Shown: piece after piece, positions 10,208-22,300 of the stretch
How positions within the stretch are numbered: the first letter of the stretch is position 1
How the letters are laid out: every line of letters starts with the position of its first letter
From: Galbibacter kalidii
Lineage (GTDB): Bacteria; Bacteroidota; Bacteroidia; Flavobacteriales; Flavobacteriaceae
Direction: 5' to 3'
NCBI RefSeq assembly: GCF_026241135.1
Contig: NZ_JAPFGA010000001.1
Location: forward strand, 434,001 to 498,000
DNA: 64,000 bases
Made by a program: the position numbers and the translations under genes
Notes under the pieces: model-generated
Told to the model about the DNA's origin: nothing
The model's input: the letters and a program-made list of their open reading frames with translations, nothing else
Databases searched by the model: none

Positions 10208-13200
10208 ATGAAGACGAGTTTTTTTTTATTGCTTTCATTTATTTGTTTATGGGGACAGGCACAATATCAGTACACCAACCTAAAGTTTGAAAACTTATCT
10301 ACAACTGAGGGGCTTTCCAGTAGTACTAGCACAGAAATATTTCAGGATAGTGATGGTTTTCTTTGGTTTGGGACAATAGACGGACTAAATAAGTATAATG
10401 GATATACTTTTACCGTGTACCGTCCCATATTAAATGATGATACATCGATTAGTAGTAACCGGATAAACGCTATAACAGAAGATAAAGAGGGAAAATTGTG
10501 GATTGGTACTAGTAATGGACTAAATGTATTAGATAAATATACTGAAAAGTTTACCAGGATCAGCTTTGGATATAATGAAGCAAGCAAGGAAAGGGGAGTA
10601 GATGTGATAAACACACTTTTTTATGATAAAGATGCCAATGCTATGTGGATTGGCACCAAAAATGGACTTTATAAGTTATTACTGGATAATGTAAGCGGTC
10701 CTTTATTAGAAGATTTAACATTTACCCGTTATACCCACATACCTAATGTCCCGGAATCTATTGATAATAATGATATAACAGGTGTTTTAAAAGATAAGGA
10801 AGGAGATATCTGGATAAGTACCGAAGGACAATATCTGAATCGCTATATTCCTGCATCTATGAAACAAGCTGGTGATTCTTCAAGGAAAATAGATAAGTTT
10901 CAAAGAACATTTATAGATATTCCGAAGTCTTTTGGGCTTGACCATTTACCCAAAAAAATACTGGAAGATAAAGAAGGGAATTTCTGGATCGGTAATGATT
11001 TGTCCGGTTTAGTATTATGGGACCGTAAAAGCAATTTATTTAAACCACTAGAAACAAGTTTAGAAGGAAATATTCCGATTTTTGATATCTACCAAGATAG
11101 TAATGGTACAATTTGGATAGCTACTGATGGCCATGGTCTGTACCTTTTTGATAAAAAAACAGACAGCTTGCAACACATAGAGCATGACCCTTCAGATCCT
11201 TTTTCTCTTCCGAATAACCAACCTTCTAAAATACTGGAAGATAAAGAGGGGACATTATGGATTGCTTCTTATAATAAGGGAGTGAGTAAATTGGCATTGT
11301 ATAGGTCTTCATTCGAGCATTATTTCTATCGGGCTGGAAACCCGAACAGTCTTAGTGCAAAAATTGCTCAATCTGTAATTCAAACAGCTGATGGAAAAAT
11401 ATGGATAGGTACCGATGGAGGAGGGTTAAGTGTTCTGGATGAGAAATCTGGGCGTTTTCAACATTTTAGGTATGATAAAGATGATAGATCTACCATAAGC
11501 TCCGATAAGATAGTTTATCTGTATGAAGGGCATGATGGTACGATATGGGTATGTACATGGGATGGAGGACTTAATAAATTTAACCCCAAGACCAAAAAAG
11601 CAAAACGTTTTTTACACGATTTGGATAATCCTTATTCCATTGGGCAAAATACAGCGTGGTGTGCAGTAGAGGATAATGATAATAGATTGTGGATAGGGAC
11701 TCAGACGGCAGGACTTAATTTATACGATCCAGATTCAGAAAGGTTTTATGAGTTTAGGCATAAGCAGGGAGATCCTTATAGTATTGCAAGCGATTTTGTT
11801 TTTCATCTTTATAAAGATTCAAAAAGCAGATTGTTGATAGGTACTTCTTCAGGACTTTCAGTTTTATATTTAGATGATTACAAGAGAGACACTGATCTTA
11901 CCGATTTTAAATTTCATAAGGTTGAGGAGAAATCCATAAAAGGTAACCGGATTAATTATATAACGGAAGACCATCAAGGAAATATATGGTTGGGGACGGA
12001 TATAGGTATGTATATGCTTGACCCGGACCTAAAGTTACAAAGATCTTATTCTACGCTTGATGGGCTACCTAACAACCTAGTGGTGGGTATAGAAGAGGAC
12101 GACCTTGGGAATATTTGGATAACTACCAAAAGTGGGTTATCCCGCTTAAATCCCGAGACCCGTGAATTTAAAAACTACAATACCCATGACGGTTTACAGG
12201 GCATGGAATTTCAAAGCAAATCTATAGATAAGGCAAAAGATGGCCGCATAATTGTAGGAGGGATCAATGGGTTGAATATATTTCACCCCCGTGAGATGGG
12301 AATTACAAAAGATACTATCCAGCCAATGATGACACAGTTCATGCTTTTTAACCAACTTGTAAGGAATAAAGATACGATGAATGGGCGTGTGCTTATGGAC
12401 AAACCTATAGCTGAAACTGAAGAGATCAGGTTGAAATATAATGAAAACCAAATTTCTTTGGGTTTTGTTGCCCTTCACTATCAAAATCCGGAAAGGGTAC
12501 AGTATGCCTATAAAATGGAAGGATTGGATAAAAACTGGATATATACAGGGACAGATACCAAGGCAAATTATTCTAATCTTGCTGCCGGAGATTATGTTTT
12601 TAAGGTAAAGGCTTCGGTAAATGATACCTGGGAAAATGCATCTGTATCGCAGGTAGCAATAAATATATTACCACCTCCCTGGAAAACTTGGTGGGCATAT
12701 TTTTTATATGCGGCTTTTGGTTTCATCGTGTTTTGGGGTGTAATGAGGTATTACACCGGTAAGATAAGGGAAGATAAAGAACGGGAACTCGACCAGATGA
12801 AACTCCGGTTCTTTATAAATGTTTCCCATGAATTCCGTACTCCCCTGACCCTGATACTGAATCCTGTAGAAAAGATTCTGGCAAGAAATAATACTGAGGA
12901 TGTTAAAGATTCTGCTCTTACTATTCAGCGAAGTACCAGAAGGTTATTGAATTTAACAAACCAGTTGTTGGATTTCAGGAAAATGGAACAAGGAAAAATG
13001 CCCCTTGAGGTTGCACAAGGAGATATTGTAAAGTTTTGCAAGGATATTTTTGTGTTGTTTTCTGATATGGCTAATAAGAAAGGGATTGAGTTTAATTTTA
13101 ATGCTACAACTGATGGGGTTATTGCATGGTTTGACCCCGATAAAACGGAGAAGATAATAACCAACCTTTTGTCTAATGCCATTAAATACACAGATGACGG

Positions 13201-14461
13201 TGGCAGCATTACGCTAAGTTTGTCAAAGATACAATGGAAAGGTAGGAAAAAAGGTATTTTTTCTTTCTTTGACATTAAAGGCAAAAAAGAAAAAAATATT
13301 AGCGGGGTAGAAATAAAGATAGAGGATACAGGTATCGGTTTTAGGAAGAAGCATCTCAAGGATGTCTTTTCAAGGTTTTTTCACACAGACCATACAAAAA
13401 CAGGTACCGGGATCGGACTAAACTTTACCAAAGGTTTGGTGGAATTGCACGGTGGGGATATTCATGTTGAAAGTGAGTATAAAAGAGGAAGTACTTTTAT
13501 AGTCAGGCTACCGGTGGATAGCAGGCCGTATGCTGGTAAAAATGTTAATCGACAAGTATCAGGGTATGAATATGATACTGATGCTATAAGATCTTCAGAA
13601 TATGATGTGTCAATTTCGAGAAAACAAAATAAATCAAATACAGAAAAAAATTCAATTGAAGAGCGTTCTAAAAAACCGGTGATATTAATTGTAGAGGACA
13701 ACAAGGAACTTAGGGACCATTTACGGGATGAATTTAAAAACAACTATCGTATAAAACAAGCAGTGGATGGAAAAGAAGGGGTAAAGAAAGCCAGAAAGTT
13801 TTTCCCGGATATTATTATTAGTGATGTGATGATGCCTAAAATGGGTGGGTTTGAACTATGCAGGACATTAAAGGATGATTTGGAAACCTGCCATATTCCG
13901 ATATTATTGCTTACTGCCAGAAGCCTTGCCGAAGATAAGGTAGAAGGATATAAAACCGGAGCGGATGGTTATTTGCCTAAACCTTTTCATATAAGTGTAT
14001 TAAAAGCCCGTATAAATAATTTACTGGAGGCAAGAAAACGGTTAAGGGAAAAATATGCAGATGTATCAGGGGTCATTTCCTCAGAAGAAATTACTACTAA
14101 TTCCCTTGATGAGGCATTTCTCGACAAATCTACTAAGATCATTCATGATAATATAGGTGATCCCGATTTTGACCTGAAAATATTACTTAAAGAAATAGGA
14201 ATGAGCCGTTCCCATTTTTATAGAAAAATAAATTCGCTAACAGGTTGTAACCCTAGTGGTTTTATAAGGAATGTACGTTTAAAATATGCTTCTGAACAAT
14301 TACTAAAAGGTACTTATTCAGTAAAAGAAGTTGCTTTTATGTGTGGTTTTAATTCTTCAGCTTATTTCAGTAAGACTTTTCGTGAATTGTTCGGAATGGC
14401 TCCCAATGAATTTGTGGAAAGCAATAAAAAAACGAAGTATTCTTCCTCCTCAAACATTTAA
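10208..14461 (+). CDS. Hybrid two-component system sensor kinase/response regulator (HTCS) with Reg_prop propeller, Y_Y_Y, HisKA, HATPase, REC and AraC HTH
   Basis: Repeated DxxGxxWIGT motifs; INVSHEFRTPLTLILNPVEKI H-box; NLLSNAIKYTDDGG, GTGIGL; DIIISDVMMPKMGG; C-terminal AraC HTH. Confidence 0.97.
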   Translation: MKTSFFLLLSFICLWGQAQYQYTNLKFENLSTTEGLSSSTSTEIFQDSDGFLWFGTIDGLNKYNGYTFTVYRPILNDDTSISSNRINAITEDKEGKLWIGTSNGLNVLDKYTEKFTRISFGYNEASKERGVDVINTLFYDKDANAMWIGTKNGLYKLLLDNVSGPLLEDLTFTRYTHIPNVPESIDNNDITGVLKDKEGDIWISTEGQYLNRYIPASMKQAGDSSRKIDKFQRTFIDIPKSFGLDHLPKKILEDKEGNFWIGNDLSGLVLWDRKSNLFKPLETSLEGNIPIFDIYQDSNGTIWIATDGHGLYLFDKKTDSLQHIEHDPSDPFSLPNNQPSKILEDKEGTLWIASYNKGVSKLALYRSSFEHYFYRAGNPNSLSAKIAQSVIQTADGKIWIGTDGGGLSVLDEKSGRFQHFRYDKDDRSTISSDKIVYLYEGHDGTIWVCTWDGGLNKFNPKTKKAKRFLHDLDNPYSIGQNTAWCAVEDNDNRLWIGTQTAGLNLYDPDSERFYEFRHKQGDPYSIASDFVFHLYKDSKSRLLIGTSSGLSVLYLDDYKRDTDLTDFKFHKVEEKSIKGNRINYITEDHQGNIWLGTDIGMYMLDPDLKLQRSYSTLDGLPNNLVVGIEEDDLGNIWITTKSGLSRLNPETREFKNYNTHDGLQGMEFQSKSIDKAKDGRIIVGGINGLNIFHPREMGITKDTIQPMMTQFMLFNQLVRNKDTMNGRVLMDKPIAETEEIRLKYNENQISLGFVALHYQNPERVQYAYKMEGLDKNWIYTGTDTKANYSNLAAGDYVFKVKASVNDTWENASVSQVAINILPPPWKTWWAYFLYAAFGFIVFWGVMRYYTGKIREDKERELDQMKLRFFINVSHEFRTPLTLILNPVEKILARNNTEDVKDSALTIQRSTRRLLNLTNQLLDFRKMEQGKMPLEVAQGDIVKFCKDIFVLFSDMANKKGIEFNFNATTDGVIAWFDPDKTEKIITNLLSNAIKYTDDGGSITLSLSKIQWKGRKKGIFSFFDIKGKKEKNISGVEIKIEDTGIGFRKKHLKDVFSRFFHTDHTKTGTGIGLNFTKGLVELHGGDIHVESEYKRGSTFIVRLPVDSRPYAGKNVNRQVSGYEYDTDAIRSSEYDVSISRKQNKSNTEKNSIEERSKKPVILIVEDNKELRDHLRDEFKNNYRIKQAVDGKEGVKKARKFFPDIIISDVMMPKMGGFELCRTLKDDLETCHIPILLLTARSLAEDKVEGYKTGADGYLPKPFHISVLKARINNLLEARKRLREKYADVSGVISSEEITTNSLDEAFLDKSTKIIHDNIGDPDFDLKILLKEIGMSRSHFYRKINSLTGCNPSGFIRNVRLKYASEQLLKGTYSVKEVAFMCGFNSSAYFSKTFRELFGMAPNEFVESNKKTKYSSSSNI

Positions 14462-14490
14462 ATGATTTTTCCAAATTATATTGTTATATA

Positions 14491-14518
14491 CCTTCAGGCT
14501 TTTTAAAAAGCCTGAAGG
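14491..14518. terminator. 28-bp perfect palindrome after the HTCS gene (putative terminator)
   Basis: CCTTCAGGCTTTTTAAAAAGCCTGAAGG. Confidence 0.6.
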
Positions 14519-14692
14519 TTTGGCTAAATGTACAGGCTTATCCCTATTAAGTGGTAAAAGTTTGTATCAAATATTTCAATTCATTTGCTTCTATTTATTC
14601 TCCTACTTCCTTACGGGAGATATTAGTGATGAACTTATTCACGATCAACTAAACAAAAGCTGATATTAACAATAAATTTCCATACTTATCAA

Positions 14693-14884
14693 TATAAACG
14701 CTTAAAAATTACCATTTTAACTATAAAATAGGTCATAATTTATCAATGTAGAATCATAGTTTATATTTCCGAAAACGTTTTCTTAGTACAATTGTAACGT
14801 AAAAATCATTGCTGTTTGAGATGCTATGTTTTTACGCGATTTGCCCATATGTTTTTTACAATTATGGGAGAAAACCAACCTAAT
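14693..14884 (+). promoter_or_regulatory. Regulatory cassette copy 1: direct repeat 14734/14755, LacI-type operator 14771-14782, promoter-like AATTGTAA 14790
   Basis: Near-identical to 29828-30034 and 42801-42984; CATAATTTAT-N11-CATAGTTTAT then GAAAACGTTTTC then AATTGTAA. Confidence 0.75.
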
Positions 14885-15056
14885 TAATATATAGGCACAG
14901 AACAACAGGTCAGGTAAATGTTTTAGAAGGTATTCATTTTTTCAACCAAAAATATCTAAAGGATAAAGTCCTTTTTGATTTTGGTTGATTGGAGAGCCAA
15001 TCCTTAAGGATCCTAAATACAAAATTGAGAACTGAAAATACAAAAAACAAGTAACA

Positions 15057-16286
15057 ATGGCTTTAGAAAAAACATGGCGCTGGTTTGGTGAAAATGATCC
15101 AATCACATTGAACCATCTAAAACAAATGGGTGTCGAAGGGGTAGTCACAGCTCTACATCATGTCCCAAATGGGGAAATGTGGATGAAAGATGAAATCCTG
15201 AGGGTAAAAGAGAACATTGAAAACCATGATATGCGTTGGAGCGTAGTTGAAAGTTTACCAGTAAGTGAAGGGATCAAAACCTACTCTGATGATTGGTCAA
15301 GGTTAATTGCAAATTACCAACATTCTATTCGAAATTTAGGTGAATGTGGATTAGATACCGTATGCTACAATTTTATGCCAGTACTTGACTGGGCAAGAAC
15401 AGACCTAGAATACCAATTACCAAATAGTACGGAATCCATGTACTTTGATTTCTCCACCTTTGTGGCTTTTGATGTTTTTATTCTCAAACGGCCTGGTGCA
15501 GAGACCCAATATTCTGCAAAGTTGGTTGAAAAAGCGAGAGTAGTATATGACAATATGACGGAGGAAGATGCCGAAAAACTTGTTCACAATATTATTATTG
15601 CCACACAGCAATTTATTGATGGTGTTGTTAATGGTTCAAGCCCTGACCCAAAACAAGAATTTCTCACATACATTGATGTTTATAAAAATATCGACAAAAA
15701 AAAGTTACGAGAGAACCTGAAAGCGTTTTTGAATGAGATCATACCTGTTGCTGAGGAAGTAGGTGTAAGGCTGGCCATTCACCCGGATGATCCTCCGTTT
15801 TCACTATTGGGATTACCAAGGATTATGACCCAACTTGAAGATTATGAATGGTTGCTGCAGGCCAATACATCTCAAAACAATGGCATTACTTTTTGTAGCG
15901 GATCACTTTCTGCCCGTAAAGACAACGACCTGCTCAAGATTATTAACAAAACGAGTGAACGTATCCACTTTGTGCATTTGCGCAATACCCAACTTTTGGA
16001 TGATGGTAGCTTTTATGAATCAGGTCATTTAAAAGGGAGCCAAAATATGGACGGGATCCTACTAGCATTATTAGAAGAGCAACAACGCAGAAAAGATTTG
16101 GGACGTAAAGATATCCGAATGCCATTTCGTCCAGATCATGGATTGAAAGTGCTTACTGATTTCGAGAATGAATATAACCCCGGATATCCATTAATAGGCC
16201 GCCTCAAAGGACTATCAGAGATTGACGGATTAATGAAAGGCCTGGAATATGTTTTAACAGCAAATAGACAAACCAAATTAATTTGA
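15057..16286 (+). CDS. uxuA: Mannonate dehydratase
   Basis: MALEKTWRWFGENDPITLNHLKQMGVEGVVTALHHVPNGEMW; RLAIHPDDPPFSLLGLPRI; MPFRPDHGLKVL. Confidence 0.95.
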   Translation: MALEKTWRWFGENDPITLNHLKQMGVEGVVTALHHVPNGEMWMKDEILRVKENIENHDMRWSVVESLPVSEGIKTYSDDWSRLIANYQHSIRNLGECGLDTVCYNFMPVLDWARTDLEYQLPNSTESMYFDFSTFVAFDVFILKRPGAETQYSAKLVEKARVVYDNMTEEDAEKLVHNIIIATQQFIDGVVNGSSPDPKQEFLTYIDVYKNIDKKKLRENLKAFLNEIIPVAEEVGVRLAIHPDDPPFSLLGLPRIMTQLEDYEWLLQANTSQNNGITFCSGSLSARKDNDLLKIINKTSERIHFVHLRNTQLLDDGSFYESGHLKGSQNMDGILLALLEEQQRRKDLGRKDIRMPFRPDHGLKVLTDFENEYNPGYPLIGRLKGLSEIDGLMKGLEYVLTANRQTKLI

Positions 16287-16337
16287 AAATGAACTATCTG
16301 TTTTTAAATAAAAAATTATAACCAAAACACTTTGATT

Positions 16338-19300
16338 ATGAAAAAACAACTACTAACAGTGATACTGTTATTCGCCTTAGCAGGGAATGCCTTATCACAA
16401 GAATTTATGCATCCGGGAGGCCTCCATACCCTAGAGGACCTCAACCGCATGAAAGAAAAAGTCACTGCCGGGGAAAGCCCCTGGATAGAAGGCTGGAATG
16501 CGCTGGTTTCCGACGGGAAATCAAGTGCCACATATGGTATATCTGGTGGCGTCAGGGAAAATGCCAACCAGCGACAGAACATGAACAGGGACGCACAGGC
16601 GGCTTACCTAAACGCGCTCCGCTGGTACATCTCCGGAGACGTAGCCCATGCAGAGAAGGCCATAAGCATATACATGGCCTACGCCAATACCGTTAACCAA
16701 ATACCTTCAGGAGGAACTACGGATATATTGGGGCTGGGAGGTATAGGTTTTACAGCGATGGCCATGGGTGCGGAGATTATGAGACTCTATGAGGGCTGGG
16801 CTCCGGAGGACTTTGAGAAATTCAAGTTCATGATGAAGGAGTATTTCTACCCAGTAAGCCACGACTTCCTGACCAACCATCGCGGTGCCTGCCCTACGCA
16901 TTATTGGGCAAACTGGGACCTAAACAATGTTTCTGCACTGCTTGCCATCGGTATCCTTGTGGATGACCGGGATATTTTCAACGAAGGCATTGAGTATTTC
17001 AAGAGTGGGGTAGGGGCCGGCAATATCCATAACGCTGTCCCCTTTGTCCAGGGAAACTTCGGGCAATGGCAGGAGTCCGGAAGGGACCAGTCACATGCCC
17101 TGCTGGGTATCGGGTTGATGGCGAATACCTGCCAAATGGCCTGGAACCAGGGAATAGACCTGTATGGCTATGAGGACAACCTCTTTTTAAAAGGTGCGGA
17201 ATATGTAGCCCGTACCGGCGCGCTTTCACTCGAAGCGCCATTTTTTGAAGAATACAACAGCTGTTCCAATCGAAGGCACCGCTGGATAAGCAGCAATGCA
17301 CTGGGAAAGTACCATGATCAACCTGTTTGGGAAATCGTCTACAATCATTATGTGGTGCAACAGGGGATGGAAGCGCCCCATGTGGAGGCCATGGCACAAA
17401 TCATGAGGTCAGCCAAGAGTACCCGTGACCAGTTGGGTCATGGTACACTCACTTTTACACTGGATGCAGCCGCTTCCCCATTGGCCTTTACAGTACCTCC
17501 CGGGCAGCCGCAAGGTCTTATTGCAAAAGAAGGTATTGGCAGAGTGGAATTGAGTTGGAATGCAGCTGAAGCCATGGACACCAAAGGATATACCGTTAAG
17601 CGTGCCACCAGTCCCGGAGGACCTTACACTACCGTGGCCTCTTGGACAAGTAGAACGAACCCGCGATATACCGATACCAATGTGGAAAACGGCACGACGT
17701 ACTATTATGTTGTTTCTGCCAATAACCACGCCGGTGATGGGCCAGAGTCAGTGGAGGTCTCAGCCACTCCTATGGAAGCGGTACAAGAGCTGCCAATGGG
17801 ATGGACCAGGGCAGACATAGGCAACCTGAGCATTGAAGGGGAGGCAAGCTATGCAGCGGTCAATACCGGACACACCTTTATCACCAAGGGAGCCGGTATC
17901 GTCGGTGGAACTTCCGATGCCCTGGGATTCACCTACGGGATCGCTTCAGGAGATGTAACGCTCACCGCAAGGATAGCAGACTTTGGAGGAGTGCAAAAAA
18001 CAGGGATCATGATCCGTGAATCCCTGGATCCCGATGCCAAAACCGTACTGATGAAAATTGGGGATGGAGGTTGGCGCTTAGCTGCAATGGGTGCGCGTAC
18101 CGGGACAGGAGAAAACATGGAATGGATAGGCGGAAACCGCTATACATGGCGCCCCAATATCTGGTTCAGGATTTCCCGGACAGGAAATACCTTTACCGTG
18201 TATGAATCCAACAACAAGGATGTGTGGTTTGAAGTAGGCAGCCGTACCATCGAAATGGGGGGTGATGTCTATGTGGGGCTCTTCAACAGTTCCGGCAATA
18301 CTACTTCATTGAATACTACACGATATGATCACGTCGCTATCACAGGACTTGATAGTAATACACCGGAAACGCCTGCTAACCTTACAGCTTCACCCGGTAA
18401 TACTCAGAACATGCTGGGTTGGGATGAAGTAACCGGTGCTTCCAGCTATACCTTAAAGCGCTCTACAACTAGTGGAGGTCCCTATGAAGTGGTAGCTACA
18501 AACCTGAATGCCACCCAGTATACAGATAATGGGCTGGAGAATGGGACGACCTACTATTATGTGGTATCGGCTGCTAACCTTTCCGGAGAGAGTGTCAACT
18601 CTTTGGAGGTAAGTGCTGCGCCTGAATTAGCTATTGCACTGGCACCTGAAGAAGTAACCGCTGAGTCGGTATCCGGACAGCAAATCAATCTTTTCTGGAA
18701 TGAAAGCTTAAGTGCGACAAGTTATAATGTAAAGCGGGCGAAAGTAAGTGGTGGACCTTATACAGTCATTGCCAGTCCGGACACCACGTCATTTAGTGAC
18801 ACGACGGTAACCCATTCTTCCACTTATTATTATGTGGTATCTGCTATAAACGAACTTGGGGAATCAGAGGATTCCGAAGAAGTAAGTGCAACTCCCGGAC
18901 AGTTAGGTTACTGGAATTTTGATGAAATGGAGGGTGCCACAGCAAACGATTCATGGGGACTGAACAATGGAACCCTACAAAGTGGAGCAAGCTGGACTTC
19001 CGGTATAGTCAATAATGCAGTTAGTTTTGATGGAAGCAGCAGTGGGTATGTTGACCTTCCGGATAACATCATGAGTGATATAAATGGTGATTTTACCATA
19101 GCTATCTGGGTTCGGTTAGACGAAGTGGCTACATGGGCCCGCATTCTTGACTTTGGTACCAATAACGACAACTCCATGTTTCTGGTCCCGAAGACATCAG
19201 CCTCAGGCGAAGGAATTCGGTTTGCTATTAAGACCACAAGTGGATATCCAAAGCTATCCTATAACTATACCTGGCCACTGGATACCTGGACGCATATCGC

Positions 19301-22300
19301 TGTGACCCTGAGTGGCGATACAGCAACGATGTACCTCAATGGAGAGCCAGTAGCTTCGAGTACCGGTTTTAATAAACGACCTTCAGATCTGGGAAATACC
19401 AACAATAACTTCCTAGGAAGAGGACAGAAGTCCGATGATCCTATGCTGAAAGGTGATATCGACGAATTCAGAATCTATAACACGGCATTGAGTGGTGAGG
19501 AGATTTCAGATTTGGTTGGAGATTTGGTACCTCCAACGCCAACGACTATTCTTTCTGTTACCGGAGATGGACAACAGGTATCCTTAAACTGGGCAGAATC
19601 AATAAAAGTGACCAGCTACAATGTAAAACGTGCTGCCGTAAGTGGTGGGCCGTATACGACAATTGGAAGCGTTACAAGTACATCATTTAGTGATGCCACA
19701 CTTACAGATGATAAGGTTTACTACTATGTGGTTTCTTCCGTGAACAAAAATGGAGAGTCAATCAACTCGGCCGAGGTAAAAAGTACTGTTTCGGGTAAAA
19801 CAGGTTATTGGAAGATGGATGAAACGAGTGGTATGATAGCTACTGATTCGTGGGCCGATGGAAATGGAACACTTCATGGTGATACGACTTGGTCTGAAGG
19901 CATAGCGGATAACAGCGTACTCCTGGATGGTAGTGGCGACTATGTTACCTTTCCTGAAGGTTTGATGAAAACTACCGAGGATTTCACCATAGCTACCTGG
20001 GTACGGTTGGACGAAGTAGCCGTATGGTCACGCATTTTTGACTTTGGTACCGAGAATAACAATTCCATGTTCCTAACCCCAAGGACATCGACTTCCGGAG
20101 AAGGAATCCGGTTTGCCGTCAAGACCACAAGTGGATATCCGAAGTTATCCTATAACTATACTTGGACACCGGATACTTGGACGCATATAGCTGTGACCCT
20201 GAGTGGCGATACGGCTACGATGTATATCAACGGAGGGGCAGTAGCTTCCAGCACAGGATTCACCAAGCGACCTTTAGACTTGGGCAACACGACCAACAAC
20301 TACTTAGGTAAAGGTCAGAATGCTCCGGATCCTTATCTGAAAGGTTCCATCGATGACTTCAGGATATATAATAGAGCCTTAAGTGAAACAGAGATTTCAG
20401 ACATGGTAGGAGATGTATTGCCTCCAACTCCAACGACTATTCTCTCTGTTACCGGTGATGGACAAAAGGTATCCTTAAACTGGACAGAATCATTAAAAGT
20501 GACCAGCTATAATGTAAAACGTTCGGCCATAAGTGGTGGACCGTATACAACAGTTGGCAGTATAGCAGATACATCATTTAGCGATGCCACGCCTACAGAT
20601 GATGAGGTTTATTATTATGTGGTTTCGGCAGTGAATGAAAATGGAGAATCAGCCAATTCTGCAGAAGTAAAAAGCTCCGTGTCAGGTAAAACAACTTACT
20701 TGAAGATGGATGAGCTAAGTGGCACAACAGCAGCCGATTCGTGGGCAGATAGTGATGGTAATGTTCACGGAGGGGCTAGTTGGTCTGAGGGCATAGAGGA
20801 TAATGGCCTACTTCTGGATGGCAGTGACGATTATGTTGCCCTTCCTGAAGGTTTGATGACAGCTACCGAAAACTATACCATTGCTACCTGGGTTCGTTTT
20901 GACGGGAAGCCTGCAAGATGGGCGCGTATTTTTGACATTGGTTCAGGGAGTAATCTTAGCAATACCATGTATTTGGTTCCAAATACGGGAGAGACCAGTG
21001 ACGGAAAACAAACTATCCGGTTTGCCATTTATAGCGATGGTTCCACCAATTCGAAATTGGCATACGATTATGCCTGGCAAGAAAATACCTGGACGCATAT
21101 AGCTGTGACCCAAAGTGGTAGTACTGCTAAAATGTATGTAGACGGGGTGTTCGTAGCTGAAACTACTTTTGACCGGGGTGCTTCGAATTTGGGAAATACG
21201 ACCAACAACAACATAGGTAGATCGCAGAGAGGTTCAAAAGATCCTTTTCTGAAAGGCTCCATTGATAATTTTAAGATTTATAACAGGGCCTTGAGTGCCG
21301 AAGAGGTAGCAGAAGCCATGAAGATAAAGCAGGTCATTAGCTTTGATCCATTGGAGTCGAAGCTAATAGGTGATCCGGGTTTTGCGGTAAAAGCGCATGC
21401 TTCCTCTGATTTGCCGGTATACTTTACCAGTTCGGATTCTTTGGTGGCTAAGGTTGTTGGTGATACGGTTTATATCACCGGGGTTGGCAATACGGATATT
21501 GTTGCTCACCAGGACGGTGATAGCCTTTATCGTGCCGCTGATCCGGTGGTACAAACCTTCACAGTACAGCCACTAGATCTCAAGGTCTTGCATAAAGATG
21601 GTGACCATAATAATACAGCAAACAAAAGCATAAAGCCTCATTTACGAATTGAAAACAACGACGCTATTGGTGTTGCCTATAGTGAAATATCAGTTCGCTA
21701 CTGGTTTACTGCAGAAAATTTTGCAGGTATCAATACCTGGATAGATTATGCCCAACTGGGTGGAAATAAGGTCTCAATGAACTACGTATCTCTTCCGGAA
21801 CCGCATGAAGGTGCCCTTGGGTATATCGAGTATGAGTTTGACGCTTCTTTGGGCGATTTATTACCGGGTACTGGCTCAGGACCAATCCAATCGAGATTTG
21901 CCAATAAAGACTGGTCAAATTTTGATGAGACTGATGATTATTCATTCCAATCCAATGCTTCCTACATAGAGAATGAACAGATTACGCTGTATAGGAACGG
22001 ACAACTGGTATGGGGAACAGAACCAGCACAGGTTAATGCAGATTTGAGTTTGAAAGTATTTTCTGAAAATAAAAATGCGAATACCGATACCGGTACGATC
22101 AAGACTTACTTGAAGCTTGTCAATGAGGGCAATGTTCCGGTAGATTATAAAGATTTGAGTATCAGGTATTGGTTTACAAAAGACAGTGAAGCCGATCTGA
22201 ACTATTGGATAGACCATGCGGATTTGGATGAATCAAATATATCGGGTCAGTTTGTAGCCCTTGATCCTGCCTTTTCAGGAGCAGATACTTATTTTGAAAT

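Noticed and set aside
14481-14663. 60-aa ORF after HTCS
   Set aside because: Spans the perfect palindrome 14491-14518 and an AT-rich intergenic region; most likely non-coding.
16999-17397. 132-aa minus-strand ORF within the giant lyase
   Set aside because: Shadow ORF in a GC-richer part of the lyase domain; the plus-strand protein has clear family motifs.
17560-17820. 86-aa plus-strand ORF in alternate frame inside the giant lyase
   Set aside because: Alternate-frame shadow over an FN3 domain, no independent start/RBS evidence.
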